Part shown: piece after piece, positions 49,188 through 62,789 of the stretch
Layout of the letters: each line of letters starts with the position of its first letter
How positions within the stretch are numbered: the stretch's first letter is position 1
The notes under the pieces: model-generated
Seen by the model: the letters and a program-made list of their open reading frames with translations, nothing else
What the model was told of the DNA's origin: nothing
The model's database searches: none
DNA from: Lycium barbarum
Taxonomy: Eukaryota > Streptophyta > Magnoliopsida > Solanales > Solanaceae
Assembly (NCBI RefSeq): GCF_019175385.1
Contig: NC_083339.1
Location: forward strand, 77,768,307-77,832,306
Length of the DNA: 64,000 bases
Direction: 5' to 3'
Program-made: the position numbers and the translations under genes

Positions 49188-50062
49188 CTATCTTAAGATA
49201 AGCTTAACCTGCACCATGTCCTGTCTCAGCACCTCTCCCCAATACTTTTGCGGCCTACCCCGACCTTTTCTGAAACCATCCATAGCTAACCTCTCACACC
49301 TCCGCACTGGAGCGTCTCTGCCTCTCCTCCTCACATGCCCAAACCATCTCAGTCTCGCTTCCCTCATCTTGTCCTCCACTGATGCTACTCCAACCTAATC
49401 CCGGATATCTTCATTCCTAATCCTATCTCGCCTGGTGTGCCCACACATCCATCGCAGCATTCTCATTTCCGCAACTTTCATCTTTTGGACATGAGAGCTC
49501 TTGACTGCCCAACACTCTGCCCCGTACAACAAGGTCGGTCTCACAACCACTTTGTAGAACCTGCCTTTAAGTTTTAGTGGCACCTTCTTATCACACAGCA
49601 CTCCTGGAGCAAGCCTCCATTTCATCCACCCTGCGCCAATACGATGTGAGACATCATCATCAATATCCCCATTTTCTTATATAATAGACCCGAGATATTT
49701 GAAACTTCTTTTCTTTGGGATGACCTGAGTACCAAGCCTCACTTCCACGCCAGACTCATGTGTCACGTCACTGAACTTGCATTTCATGTACTCTGTCTTG
49801 GTCTTACTCAACTTGAACCCTTTAGACTCCAGAGTTTGTCTCCAGACCTCCAGCTTAGCGTTCACTCCGCTGCGTGTCTCGTCGATCAAGACTATGTCAT
49901 CCGCAAATAACATACACCATGGCACCTCACCTTGAATTCGCCGCGTCAGACAATCCATCACTAGAGCAAATAAAAATGGGCTAAGAGCTGATCCTTGGTG
50001 CAACCCCATCTCCACTGGGAAGTACTCCGAGTCTCCTCCCACTATCCTTACCCTGGTCTTGG
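49188..50062 (-). pseudogene. LINE ORF, C-terminal part (RT palm and tail)
   Basis: Continues the RT after the solo [39 protein letters not shown], then catalytic FADD (codons at 49907-49896), intact. A TAA follows SII near 49677, where a glutamine is expected. The next block is [19 protein letters not shown] and [14 protein letters not shown], with a TAG after NEDIRD near 49395. The tail is [20 protein letters not shown], a typical plant RTE C-terminus. At least two nonsense codons make it inactive. Confidence 0.9.
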
Positions 50063-50581
50063 TGTCACACCCCGAATTTACTAGGGTGTGATGGGCACCC
50101 GACCCCACATACGGAGCCGAGCGAACCCTCAGACTCTCATTTCATACATATTATTTCCAATTTACAGATCAAATCATATGAAGCATATAATAGGACTTTC
50201 AACAGAAACAGAGGACAGACATCGTCCTAAGCGGCCACGTGTATCAAACATATCAAACATATCATATCAAATCCTGTAAGCAGGCGGAATGTACATCGCC
50301 TGATCATACGTACATTTACGAACATATAGGCCACATTAGGCCACCATAGCAAACAGGGCCGCCTAAGACACAGATCTCGGACCAAACCAAACAGAATATG
50401 TGGACATATGAGCTGCTTACGAACTGACTCTTCGTACCCACGACTCTGTCTGCAAAGTCTCTAACACAAATCAGAAAGCACAATTTATGCATACTCAGAC
50501 TCGGCGACACTTCGATGGGAAGTGGAGCTCGCCAATCCCGCTGAAACCTCCTAGCCAAGTCTTCCGCTCATCTGGGTGTAC

Positions 50582-50639
50582 CTGCGTGGCATGAAACGCA
50601 GCCCCCGAAGAAAGGGGGTCAGTACGGAATATGTACTGA
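50582..50639 (-). other. 58-nt three-hairpin module, solo LTR B
   Basis: Minus strand: TCAGTAC/GTACTGA, CCCCC/GGGGG (7-nt loop), CTGCGT/ACGCAG (8-nt loop). Stem 2 is wholly different from elements 1 and 2 yet fully paired. Confidence 0.78.
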
Positions 50640-52599
50640 GTATGTAAGGCAAGAATACAGTAAGCAGAATCATAATCAGAATCAAAGGTACAGAAGTATA
50701 ACAGATGGAGTCATAATCAGATACAGATGTACAGAACTTATGTACGATATGCAAAGTGATAGAAACAACTTACTGGAAATACAGACCATGCATGCCAAGA
50801 ACGGTATCCAGTCCCTTGCAGGACCCGGGGAAAACGTGGCGCCGCCCTGCTCTCGGCGCCACACACATCTAACTCCAGAAGTATTGCTCTAATCTCCGAC
50901 ACACAATCATCATATCATATCATAGTAGCAGATCATATGTGGTTCAGCGAACCAGAACACATCATACTTCGTAACACATCATACTTCAGAATTCATATAC
51001 GGCGCCCGGCCCTCAAGCGAGGAACTCGGAAACCGCGCGCACGATATAAACCGACCCGGGACTCGGTGAAGGAAACAGACTCTATGCACGAGCAGAAAGT
51101 GAGAAACTAAATGCACATAATCAAGACTCAAGGGATTAACCTAACGTACTATCCGGATATTCGTAACAGATTACTTATATCAGAAGGATTATGTCAGAAT
51201 ACTTATCTCAGCGTATTTATGTCAGAATACTTACTTCAGAGTACTTATTTGTATCAGAACTTTTCATACCAGAACGCTTATGCCATATACTTACATCAGA
51301 ATGTTTATGTCAGAATTCTCAAACCAGAATACTTATGTCAAAATACGGATGTCAGAACACCTAAGTCAGAATCCGCCTATCAGGATTATTAGATACTTAA
51401 ACTAGGGAGGACATACAAATCATAAACAGACTCGAATCACAGAATGGAATAGCCCCCATATATCAATATCACACCTTACTTGGCTCTAAGACATGCCAAA
51501 AGAAAGAAAGGGTAAGCCTTACATACCTGTGCCGCACCTTACCAGCTACGCTTATGCATCCAACTTGTTTGTCTACATGCAAGAGAATTCATCCATTCAT
51601 TAGTTTCATTATCATATACTTGCCTTAACCTTTCAAACACATTCACTTATATTCTGCCGGAATTTTGGCAGCACCTCCCCTGTAAATATACCAACCCCGA
51701 GAATATGGCTCGGCCCCAAATCAACAACAACACACCCGAGAATTCAACTCGGCCAATTGTCAACATTCCGGGAATTCAACCCGGCCAAATTATCAATAAC
51801 AATACCAACATTTATATTTCAACTTCAATATCAAATTCAATTCACACAATATTTCAAACAACTCAAACAAGGCTCCAACTCACCCGAAATTGCCTCCAAA
51901 CCCGAGAACTGCACCAAACACATTCTTCTCTTCCAAATTCATAACTTACACCATTACCCCACACCTTAACAATACAATTCTCCTAAATACAAAAATTACA
52001 TAAAATTCACATAAATTTCCAAATCATCCCACAACCAACATAACATTATTTTGAGTCATTAAACTTACACTTCTCATCATAGAATCCATAACGACGGCAA
52101 CTAAAATGCTAACGACAATTTGTTCATTTTTCAACACACACCTAAGGATGATTTTCATTCTTTTCCTCACACTACAATATTCAAAACATACTAATTAACA
52201 TTAATTCAAAACTTTCATCACAACATACACACACGACCCAACACCACTTACACGGCCTCAACTTCAACTTGATTTCTATCATGACTTTCTTCCATCTTAG
52301 CATACTACAACACATATAAACCCTTCATAACACATAAAACAAGGTTAAAACTCACCTTTCTTCTTCAACTTCTCAACTTGCCTCGAATGCGGGAACGACG
52401 AAACGGATGACTTATCTTCCGAAACAATTATGCCACGTTGTAGAGGACCCTTGAATTAGTGGAGATACCACAAGAAAATAATTTTTGGAGCAATATTTCT
52501 ATGGCTTGAATTTCCATGGCTTGGCCGAATTTGCCCTTCTCTTTGCTCTCCATTTCTTTTTCTTTCTTGAAGTTTCATGAACTTGTCTTGAATTAGAAG

Positions 52600-52717
<118 letters not shown>

Positions 52718-53158
52718 AGTGTGTCCAATCATGTGAGGGGCACATGCCCCTCTCTAGAAATTTCTCCCATTTTCTTGATTTTTCCTTAAGCTTAGTCAAA
52801 GAAGACTAATTGTCTTCTTGAAGAAGCTTTGACCCCCACATTTTTAGAATTTACAAATAGCCCCCAATACTTAAAATAAAGGCATATAATGCACGGCCAA
52901 CATGGCTCCTTCATGGATTGTTTTCTTTGAACTTTGTAAAATTACCATTTTGCCCCTAAGCTTCCACATTATTTCCATTGACCACTTTGCGAATTCCCCT
53001 TTTTACCCTTAAACTTTCTCAATATTTCCATGCAATAATATTCATAAATAATATTTATAACCAACTCGTCTATTAAAATAACTTTTGAAAATGATCTCGT
53101 CCTTAACTTCCCACGACGACTTTGGGATTTCCAAATGTACAAGATACGGGCTATAACA

Positions 53159-55197
53159 CTTGGCTCCCTCATACATGTCCTTGATCGCCCTAGTGTACGC
53201 TACAGGTACACCTTTGGCCTCCAAGCATCTCCATAAAACCTCTCTTGGCACTTTGTCGTAAGCCTTTTCTAGGTCGATGAAAACCATGTGCGGGTCCTTC
53301 TTCCTCTCCCTATACTGCTCCACCAGTCTCCTCACAAGATGGATGGCTTCTGTAGTCGAGCGCCCCGGCATGAATCCGAACTGGTTCTCTGATATGGGCA
53401 CGCCTCTTCTCACCCTCATCTCCACCACCCTTTCCCACACCTTCATAGTGTGGCTTATCAGCTTGATCCCTCTATAGTTGTTGCAACTTTGAATATCACC
53501 TTTGTTCTTATAAAAAGGGACCATCATACTCCACCTCCATTCCTCAGGCATCTTCGCCGTCTTAAAAATAACATTAAACAATCCAGTCAACCACTCCAAA
53601 CCTGCCCTGCCCGCACTCTTCCAAAACTCCCCAGGGATCTCGTTAGGACCGGTAGCTCTTCCCCTGCGCATCCTGCAAACATCACCCTTAACCTCCTCCA
53701 CCTTTATACTCCTACAATACCCAAAGTCGCGGCGCCTCTCAGAGTACTCCAAATCTCCCAACACAATGTCTCTCTCACCTTCCTCGTTCAAGAGTTTATA
53801 GAAGTATGACTGCCATCTCCGTCTAATGAGAGCTCCTTCTACCAATACTTTGCCATCCTCGTCCTTGACGCACTTTACTCGATCCAAGTCCCGTGCCTTT
53901 CTCTCCCTCACCTTGGCTAGCCTGAACAACTTCTTATCCCTACCTTTGTCCTCTAGTTCTGCATATAGACGTTCGAAAGCTGCCGTTTTTGCCGCCGAAA
54001 CTGCCAACTTTGCTTCCTTTCTCGCAATCTTATACGTTTCCCTATTTTTCCGCTTCTCCTCCTCATCTTTGCTGTCTACCAACCTCGCGTACGCCACTTT
54101 CTTTGCTTCCACCTTTCCCTAGACTTCTCCATTCCACCACCAGTCCCTACGTCGCCTACCACGGCGACCTCTCGAGGCTCCCAGGACATCTCTAGCCGTT
54201 TCCCTAATGCAGCTCGCCGTCCTATCCCACATACTGCTCGCGTCCCCCCTACTCTCCCAAGCCCCCATATCCATCAACTTCTCCCCCATCGCCTGGGCAC
54301 TCGACAAAGTCAGACTCCCCCACCTGATCCTTGGCAGGTCATCCGTGACCCTCTTCCTCTTCTTCCTCGTAATCCCCAAATCCATCACTAAAAGCTTATG
54401 TTGGGTCGTAAGGTTCTCACCCGGAATGAACTTACAGTCTTTACAAAGACCTTTATCCTCTTTTCTAAGGAGCAAAAAGTCTATCTGCGTCGCAGCCGTC
54501 GAACTACGAAAGGTTACCAAGTGCTGCTCCCTCTTCGGGAAATGTGAGTTGGCTACTACCAATCCAAAGGCTTTAGCGAAATCCAGAAGTGAGACTCCTC
54601 CTCCATTCCTGACTCCGAGGCCGAAACCTCCATGTTCATCATCATAACGCCCCGAGGTTGAGCCGATGTGTCCATTGAAATCTCCCCCTATGAATAACTT
54701 CTCGGTGGGCGGTATACCTCCCACCACTTCATCCAAATCCTCCCAGAAGCGCCTCTTCTCCTCCTTGTCCAAGCCCGCTTGTGGCGCGTAAGCACTAATA
54801 ATGTTCAAGGTAAACCCTTCCACAACTAAACCGCCATCATCCGGTCATTTACCCTCCTAACCTCTACGGCCTGATCCCTTAGCTCGCTATCTACTAAAAT
54901 ACCTACCCCATTCCTATACATTGACTTACCCGAGAACCATAACTTATACCCATCCACATCCTTAGCTTTAGATCTTACCCATTTGGTCTCCTGGATGCAA
55001 GCTATATTAATCTTCCTCTCCTTAAGAATCTTAACTAGCTCTATAGACTTCCCTGTCAAAGTCCCAATGTTCCAGGACCCTACCCTCAACCTAGACGCTC
55101 CCTGACCCCACTTACCCCCTTTAACCCTAGCCCCCGACCGAGAACATGACCCTAGCCTACCATCACTCACTATAGCCACTAAGGGGAATAAAAGCAA
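53159..55197 (-). pseudogene. LINE ORF, endonuclease and N-terminal RT part
   Basis: From about 55110 downward: SWNIGTLTGKSIELVKILKE and QETKWV (endonuclease catalytic Glu), SAYAPQAG, GGDFNGHIG, QIDFLLLRKED. Next are a Lys/Arg-rich linker and RT motifs [42 protein letters not shown] and [16 protein letters not shown]. Lesions: a frameshift near 54826 between the two endonuclease halves and a TAG near 54119-54121. At 53158 the frame runs into the solo LTR. The protein would have been over 900 residues when whole. Confidence 0.92.
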
Positions 55198-55260
55198 ATC
55201 AAAGATCTATCTAAAACAAACAAGAATCAATACTAAAGCACAGTTATCAAGAGACTATAT

Positions 55261-55692
55261 GCAAGTCAGGTTACTATGACAAGAAAGATAGCACTATAAG
55301 CTAAAGGAATAAAGGCAAGAATTTAAAGTCAAGAATTTAAAGTCAAGAGTCAAGAAATACTATTTTGTATTTGTTGATGTTGTTTACTAATTATCATTTG
55401 CTATATTCAATTTTTATTCGTCTGGTTAGACGCAAAACTGTTTTATTTTCTCTTGTAATTTTGTGTCGTACATGCTGGCAAAATAAGTAATTAACAAAGA
55501 TTTCACTTAAGGTAGAATTTAGTTTTAAATTAAAGGAATAAATACATATAAACTATATTAATGTTAAATACTTTAAAAATGTATAACGTAAATTATAGTC
55601 CTTACGTCTTAATCGAAAAATGAACTTCAAAGTACGGTACTAATTAATCAAATATTACATGCACACACTTTTAAGATAAAACATATCTAATA
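55261..55692. other. AT-rich non-coding DNA beside the LINE
   Basis: A short repeat AAGAATTTAAAGTC near 55318-55345 may be LINE leader or flank. Otherwise nothing recognised. Confidence 0.4.
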
Positions 55693-55958
55693 GCTTACTA
55701 TATTAGAAGAGGAACTATAAAATATTATTTTTATCTATATTCTAAAGATGTTTGAAAAAATACTGTAGTTAAAGAAAATACAATTTGATCTTCGTAACAA
55801 TACTAGACAATTGCAAAAAGTATATTTTTTACTTATTTTTAATATTAAAATATTTTTTTAAATACCGGATTATAAATATTTTCTATAATTTAGGACAAAA
55901 TAGTTAAGTTCAACATAAAAAGTTATTACAATGATGATTTCATAAAAAGGGTCATTAA

Positions 55959-55994
<36 letters not shown>

Positions 55995-56635
55995 TTAGCA
56001 TGCATCTTTTGGAAGGAAAAAAAAAAGCCTAACGTAAGAACAATTTAATTTTATTGATTTTTCAATATTTCCCTTTTGTGATTTAATTTGAAAGAAGTTC
56101 TACAGAAATATCTTGTAATATAAAGGCTTTTAACTATTTATATTTACTATTATAAGTTAACTTTAGCTTACTATATTAGAAGAGGAACTATAAAATATTA
56201 TTTTTATCTATATTCTAAAGATGTTTGAAAAAATACTGTAGTTAAAGAAAATACAATTTGATCTTCGTAACAATACTAGACAATTGCAAAAAGTATATTT
56301 TTTATTTATTTTTAATATTAAAATATTTTTTTAAATACCGGATAATAAATATTTTCTATAATTTAGGACAAAATAGTTAAGTTCAACATGAAAAAGTTAT
56401 TACACTGATGATTTCATAAAAAGGGTCATTAAATTAATATATATATATATATATATATATAATTTTTTAGCATGCATCTTTTGGAAGGAAAAAGAAAGCC
56501 TAACGTAAGAACAATTTAATTTTATTGACTTTTCAGTATTTCCCTTTTGTGATTTAATTTGAAAGAAGTTCTACAGAGATATCTTGTAATATAAAGGCTT
56601 TTAACTATTTATATTTATTATTATAAGTTAACTTT
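55693..56635. repeat. 473-bp tandem duplication
   Basis: 55693-56165 and 56166-56635 are near-identical copies starting GCTTACTATATTAGAAGAGG. Each contains its own (TA)n tract (about 55962-55989 and 56438-56461). They differ by few bases and short indels. Non-coding and very AT-rich. Confidence 0.9.
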
Positions 56636-57034
56636 GTTGATTTCTTATACCACAATATTTTCGCATTAAATATTTTTGACATTAATTGAATACTATAATA
56701 TCTTTTGGTAAAAAATAAGTTAGCCGATATGGGTTCAATTCAAAAAACCAAATGAAATTGATATAACATAAGGAAAGCTCAATTTAGATCATTGGAGACT
56801 TTAATCTCAAAAGATTTAAGTAAAATATTAATTAGAAGAGTTTTCTATTGTTTGATTTTTTTTAAAAATATAATACAACTAAAAAATATATTTTCTAAAA
56901 TCTTTTGAAAGTGTCAAAATTAATGTTACAAAAATAAAGAAGCAAGAACAGAATTTTTTTAAAAAATATCTACAAATTAAATTTTTAACATCGGTTTGAC
57001 ACGGGCCAAATGACACTACTTTAAAAAATAAATA
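56636..57034. other. AT-rich non-coding DNA
   Basis: Nothing recognised. Confidence 0.35.
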
Positions 57035-57278
57035 CTCTCTCCCGTTCAAAATAAAAGTGTCCGAGTAGCTAATTTATTTTGGTTAAAATAGGTGTTCACT
57101 TACATAATCAAGAAGTAATTAATTTTTTTTTTTTTAGATTTATCTTTATTTACTCAAGGCAATAAATATGCAAGAGTTTTATTAATTAAGGATAGTTTAG
57201 TTAAAATACCTATCATCCTAGAAGCTAGTGTTTTCTTAATGGGAGGCTAAGTGAACACTTATTTTGGAATCGGGGGAG
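57035..57278. mobile_element. Diverged Stowaway-like MITE, 244 bp
   Basis: Starts after TA with CTCTCTCCCGTTCAAAATA and ends with the inverse TATTTTGGAATCGGGGGAG. The expected right TA reads CA, so it is older or mis-bounded. The inner arms AAAGTGTCC and AGTGAACACTT are also inverted. It abuts the broken edge of the next retrotransposon. Confidence 0.65.
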
Positions 57279-57289
57279 CAATAAATAAA

Positions 57290-57437
57290 AAAAAGCACCA
57301 TTATTCTCAGCAGTGGTACGGTTAATGATTCTAGCGGCTCGTCCGCCAGATGATGAATCAGAAGCACTATTACTCCCTTGGTTAGCAGCTCCCGCACGAG
57401 TTAAAGCCATTTCTGCGAGGCACGAAATAACGAACAC
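57290..57437 (-). pseudogene. Gag N-terminal fragment of element D
   Basis: Minus-strand frame with MALTRAGAANQGSNSASDSS from ATG at 57410, or the in-frame upstream ATG at 57437. It ends after about 40 residues, where the element is cut and unrelated AT-rich DNA begins. Ser/Gly-rich N-termini are common in plant Ty3 gag. The position just downstream of the primer site supports the call. Confidence 0.65.
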
Positions 57438-57618
57438 GCAAAACGATCCTAAGAGAAGTTCAAGCTCTATAGCACAATCTAGAATAAAGAAGAATGAGAA
57501 ACACCTATAAATGCCCTGGTAGTCTTTCGATCATGCAGGTGACCAGGCTGCACAAGGAAGACTTCACTAGACACAGCTCCACAAACACAGACATCTCCTA
57601 GGACACATCTAAACCTAG

Positions 57619-57630
57619 GCTCTGATACCA
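57619..57630 (-). other. Primer-binding site of element D
   Basis: GCTCTGATACCA on the plus strand is TGGTATCAGAGC on the minus strand, four bases after the LTR end. Confidence 0.9.
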
Positions 57631-57938
57631 AACTTGTCACGCGCCCAAACCTGACCCTGGATATAACAGGCATCCGATGCTATAAACAACACCGGAAGCA
57701 CCTTATGAATTGATAACAACAGGTCCCTATTTAATAATCTTTTATTAATTAATCCAAACAATTATAAATATCTTAAATAAAATCATGATCACGACTATGA
57801 AATCAAACAAGAAGTCTAATATAGATGTAACGTCATAAGAACGTAGCAATACTCAATGAGTCAAACAATGACTTCAACACTACCCACAATGATAATGTCT
57901 ATCTATGGAGCTTCTAAGATCAATAAATGAATAGTCTA

Positions 57939-58491
57939 AAGGTGGCAATTTGAGCCCATATTTAGAAAATTAGCTCATTTTACCCACATTTTAGTGAGTT
58001 AGGTCACTCATAATTCATGTGGGTAAATATGGGCTTCAAGTCTCTTTTTAACCCATAAAAATATGGGCAAATATGGGTAAAATATGAGTATCTATATAAG
58101 AACACACTAGACCCAATAACAACTCGTTTCAAAAATGAGAAATTTCTTTCTTACCTCCCACCCCAACCCTTACCCCACCACCCGCCCCGCCATGCCCCCC
58201 CTCCCCAAAAAATATTTTTACTTTTATACAAATTTATAAAAAATGGAAAAAAATTCTTACCCTCCGCCCCACCCCCTCCATGCCCCCCCCCCCGTCCCTC
58301 CCTCCAAATTTTACACTTGAAATAATATTACACTTGTATAATATGGGTTAACCCCTAACCAATCCACCCATTTATCACCCAACCCATATTTACCCACATG
58401 AAGTATGAGTAGTTTGAAACCCAACTCGTTTTTGTTCAAACCATTTTCAACCAAATCAAATCCAACCAAACCCACCCATTTGCCACCCTTC
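57939..58491. mobile_element. Non-autonomous DNA transposon, 553 bp, 10-bp target duplication
   Basis: GAATAGTCTA flanks it at 57929-57938 and 58492-58501. The ends AAGGTGGCAA and TTGCCACCCTTC are inverted repeats with one indel, and longer inner arms include CCCATATTT/AAATATGGG. Centre is C-rich. A 9-11 bp duplication suits MULEs, but the GGTGGCAA ends also recall hAT-type elements. Superfamily open. Confidence 0.8.
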
Positions 58492-58571
58492 GAATAGTCT
58501 AAACTTCAGGACGCAGCTCGGAAAAAAAAAAGCAATAACTAAGATAGAGGGTGACCCACGAACAAGCATGT

Positions 58572-61500
58572 TGTCACGACCCAACCCCGTGGGCCGCGAC
58601 TGGTATCCTAACTGGATACCCATCCGTACCTACCTGACAGAATCGACATACCAGACAGATAATTCACACTAGCCGTACACAGACTTAAGCCAATACAAAT
58701 GCCGCGCGCGCTATAACATACACATACCCGAACATACTGAAATTACATATAAGCCGATGAGGCCAACATAACGGACAGAGTCACGAAAACGTACGTACCT
58801 ACCCGAATCATAGCAACCCGTAACCCACATACATATCTATAGGCATCTAACAGACATACAAAATCATATGACGGGACAGGGCCCTGCCGTACCCAGAATT
58901 ACCATACGTACAGAATATACAGATGTCAGAAGATATATACCAAAAGTACACGCTCCGGACCAAAGGAGCTCTCCAAAATAGCAGAATCGGTGCCCTAGAC
59001 TGGCGGCGTATCACCGGGTGTGTCTGTACCTGCGGGCATGTAACACAGCCCCCGAAGAACCGGGGGTCAGTACGAAAAATGTACCGAGTATGTAAAGCGA
59101 AAATATAACAACATAATCATAGTCTGAATTAGAAGCACAGAAATATAGCGAACATAATCATAATCCAACAGATAGACAGAGGTATACCGGACAGAGTCAT
59201 AATTCAGACAGACAGACGGAAGTATACCGGACAGAATCATAATCCGAACGGACAAACAGAATCATAAGTCATACAGACAGACAGAATCAGAATCCATACG
59301 GACAGACAGAATCAGAATCCAGACGGACAAACAGTATCATACATAGGGTACAGAAACGTGGTCGCCACTCCTGCCTTTGGTGCCACAGCACATCGTATTT
59401 CAGAAGATTTCATATCTTCGAACATCTCCATTACATAACACATCATATCATAACCACGGTAACCCCGGGGACAGATCACACGCCGGGAAACCGGACACAT
59501 CATACTTCGTAATTCATATACACGGTAACCGGGGACGGACATATACCACAGTACCCCGGAACCGGACACATCATACTTCGGGATTCATACATGGGACCCG
59601 ACCCCCGACAAAGGGACTCGGCGGCCCATCCGCACGATATAAACCGGCCCGGGATCCGGTGAAAGGAATCGTAGCACATGCACGAACTGATTAATGAGAA
59701 ACCACATACATACAGATCATTATACAGACCCAATCAAATTGAGGTAGGCCATATGGCGAGTCAAATCAGAGTATTCAGATAGTGTTCATAATACGCGCCT
59801 ATATCCTACTTGGGAAGGCACGACAGATTATTGTCGAAATCAGATTTCCAGATATCAAAACCATTTCGTAGGATTTATATAAAAATAGTCATATCATGAT
59901 CAGAATAATAGTCCAGATGTTACTTTTGAAAAAAAAACGGACATGAATAAGGCAATTTAGGTCATACAAGAGGTATCGGGACTCCGTGGGCCCACCTCGG
60001 ACCAACCCGAGGCGACATACGTAAATTACTGATAATAGACCTTATGAGGTCATCCATAATCATTTGGAAGTATTCCGACTCCGTTTAGAAAAGTTTCGTA
60101 CAAAAGTTCTCTTTAAAGGCATGTTATAAGGAAAAGGTTTCAATCGTACTGAAGGAATTGGAGCGGATTTCCATCTCGAATTCCGAGGAACGGAGTCGTA
60201 TTCAAGGCTCGCGGCCGAGCCTATTACATTCAGAACATGCCTAAGAATAAAGGGGAAGGCTTTACATACCTCAATTGCGCCTTCTGCTCGCTTAGCTTCA
60301 CTTTCAATTCCGTCCAGAATCTACAAATGGTCATGTTTACCAATTGTCAAATTCAAGCCTTTAAGAATCCAAATTTTATTACATACTTGCCTACCGAAAT
60401 TTCGGCAGCATTTCCCCTATATATATAACATCCCCGAGACTTAGCTCGGCTTAATATATCAACACAGCAACCCAGCAACAACATCAATAACAACAACAAG
60501 TATTACAAAATATGCAATATGGCATTACTAGCCATCTTTCCGACATAACATGACATCTTTCATCCCGACCTTACATTTCCAAATCAATCTTACCATTTTC
60601 ATATTCATCACTTACAACATACTTCGGAGGCATATCATACCATTTTCACAAAATATTCACAAGGTATACACAATATACAAGCTTACTACCAAAGTCATAT
60701 TTTACCCACAACTTCCAATCTTTAGCATATATGTTCGTGACATATTTCTATCTTCCAACTTCATCAATGACAATCATAATTTGCCTCTTACTATTTCCAT
60801 TTCCATATTTACATAAGTTACAATAAACTTGCATGTTTTCCTACAACAACTTAACAACCATTTTTCCATAACAACAAGAACCATTATCCTTTCATTCACT
60901 TCACAATAACACACTTAACATACTAAAGAAATTTAATTCATCTTCCATCCTACACATAGCACCACACGGCCATACATTAAAATTTCCAACTTTCACTAAT
61001 TCATTCAACTTTCACTTCCAATACAATTTCTACTATAACTACAACTAGATTCCAACATGAATTCAAGTCATCATAGATATGCAATATGTATACATACATA
61101 CAGCCAACATGCCTACAATCCCAACACACAAAATTTTCATGCTTTTCATTCATTTCCACTTACTACATCATACATACACCTCCCATAACATAACAAAAGC
61201 ATAAAATTCTTACCTTTCCTTCAAGTTCTTCACTTGCCACCAAGTCACTTTCTTGCCAAGATACTTATATCACTTTGTAGAGAATCTTGCACTTAGTAAT
61301 AATCCCACAATAAATTGGATTTTTGAACCAAGAATTTAGCTTCAAGAATTTTTCTTTTCTTTTTCTCTTTCTCTTCCTCTTTGGCCGATTGCCCCTCTCT
61401 TTTTTTGTTCTTGTTTTTGCTTGAATTTTCTTGAAGTTTCTTGAAGCCTTATCTCTTAATATAATTAGTCACATGACTAATTGGTGGGCTTGGGCCAAAG

Positions 61501-61754
61501 GCCTCTTGGCCGGCCACCCTATCTCAAATTGGGCCTTATTTTCATTTTTTTTGAGCCCAATTGTTGGCTAAATTTTGTAATTTTCGAAACCAATTTCCAA
61601 AATTCCTATTTTGCCCTCGGCCGCCTTTCGTAATTCCACACCAATGTATTCTTAGCCGACACATTCATACCAAGTAAGGTCCAAATATGGCCTCATTCAT
61701 TACAAGCCAAGTTATCTCGAATTTTTTGAATATGCAAAAATGCCGGATGTAACA
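58572..61754 (-). mobile_element. Solo LTR C, inverted, 3.2 kb, inside LTR D
   Basis: The plus strand runs from TGTCACGACCC to CCGGATGTAACA and is flanked by CATGT at 58567-58571 and 61755-61759. No internal sequence, so a solo LTR. Related in layout to solo LTR B (shared GGGGGTCAGTACG and ACTCGG segments). It carries the 58-nt module at 59030-59087. Confidence 0.95.
59030..59087 (-). other. 58-nt three-hairpin module, solo LTR C
   Basis: Minus strand: TCGGTAC/GTACTGA (one G-T wobble), CCCCC/GGGGG (8-nt loop), CTGTG/CGCAG (one wobble). Same 58-nt length. Confidence 0.75.
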
Positions 61755-61874
61755 CATGTGGGCTCACCAATAAATCTGGAAGGCATCAAGTTCTCCTAAT
61801 CCGCATGCGTATCACGAACCTGCTCCTCAATGTTACTTAACACACCAGCAAAAACATTAATGGTATGTCTGAGT

Positions 61875-61888
61875 ACTGAGTACTCAGT
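61875..61888. repeat. 14-bp palindrome in LTR D at the module position
   Basis: ACTGAGTACTCAGT. Once nested insertions are removed it lies about 500 bp from the LTR 3' end, where the other LTRs have the 58-nt module. Only a trace of similarity (CTCAGTAC) remains. Confidence 0.55.
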
Positions 61889-62702
61889 GAGTGTCTCCGA
61901 GACAATAGTTAATATAACAAAATAATATAATAAGGATCGGTAAAATAATGTCAATAAAGGCAGTTTGAAACCCAAGGATAGAGTAACTCATCAACTTAAT
62001 GAAACCATTAATAGAAATCATTTAAGAAGAAATAAATCAGCTTCAACTCACCATGTCGTTTATCACATTTCAGCCTTTTCAAATATGGATTCAACATCAT
62101 CAATAAGCCACTCATAGGCAACCAAATTATAACATAATCCAATACATGCCCAGATAAATATAACGAAGGGATGACCATTTAAGGTTCCCTAAACTGCATA
62201 GAAGCACCACATCGGGGTTATCAACCCTAATGGCTACTCTTCCTCCAGAATAGCTAGGCAAATACCACACCGGGGTTGCGAACCCTCGATGACCACTCTT
62301 CCTCCCTAATGGCTAGGATAACACCACTAGGATCCATAATGACTACCCTTCCTCCCGAGTAGCTAGTTGAAACACAAACAATATAATCATGGCATAATAG
62401 CCGAATTATAAATAATGGCATAGAAGCCGTGTCTCAAATCATATCATGATAGACGAATTGTTCATTATGAATTGTGTTCATCATCCCGTTAATAGGGTAT
62501 ACCAATATAATTAACTAATTTAGAAATCAAGTTCAAATCATTATTCAATTTCAATTCAACGAAACCCGTTCATAGGGCAAACCACATGAAATATCCAAGC
62601 TTTCCGAAACCAAGTTTAAGCATCCTATGGGGTAATCCATGTTCAAAGATTAATGCTTTATATTTCAATTCCAATCAACCTTCAATAAGGGAGAATCATG
62701 TA

Positions 62703-62706
<4 letters not shown>

Positions 62707-62783
<77 letters not shown>
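62707..62783. repeat. (TA)n microsatellite in LTR D
   Basis: About 77 bp of alternating TA. The Ile-Tyr frame over it is an artefact. Confidence 0.96.

Positions 62784-62789
<6 letters not shown>

Noticed and set aside
57225..57289. C-terminal continuation of the gag-like frame (FFYLLLPRFQNKCSLS)
   Set aside because: This part reads into the flanking AT-rich DNA and MITE edge and is chance extension, not gag.
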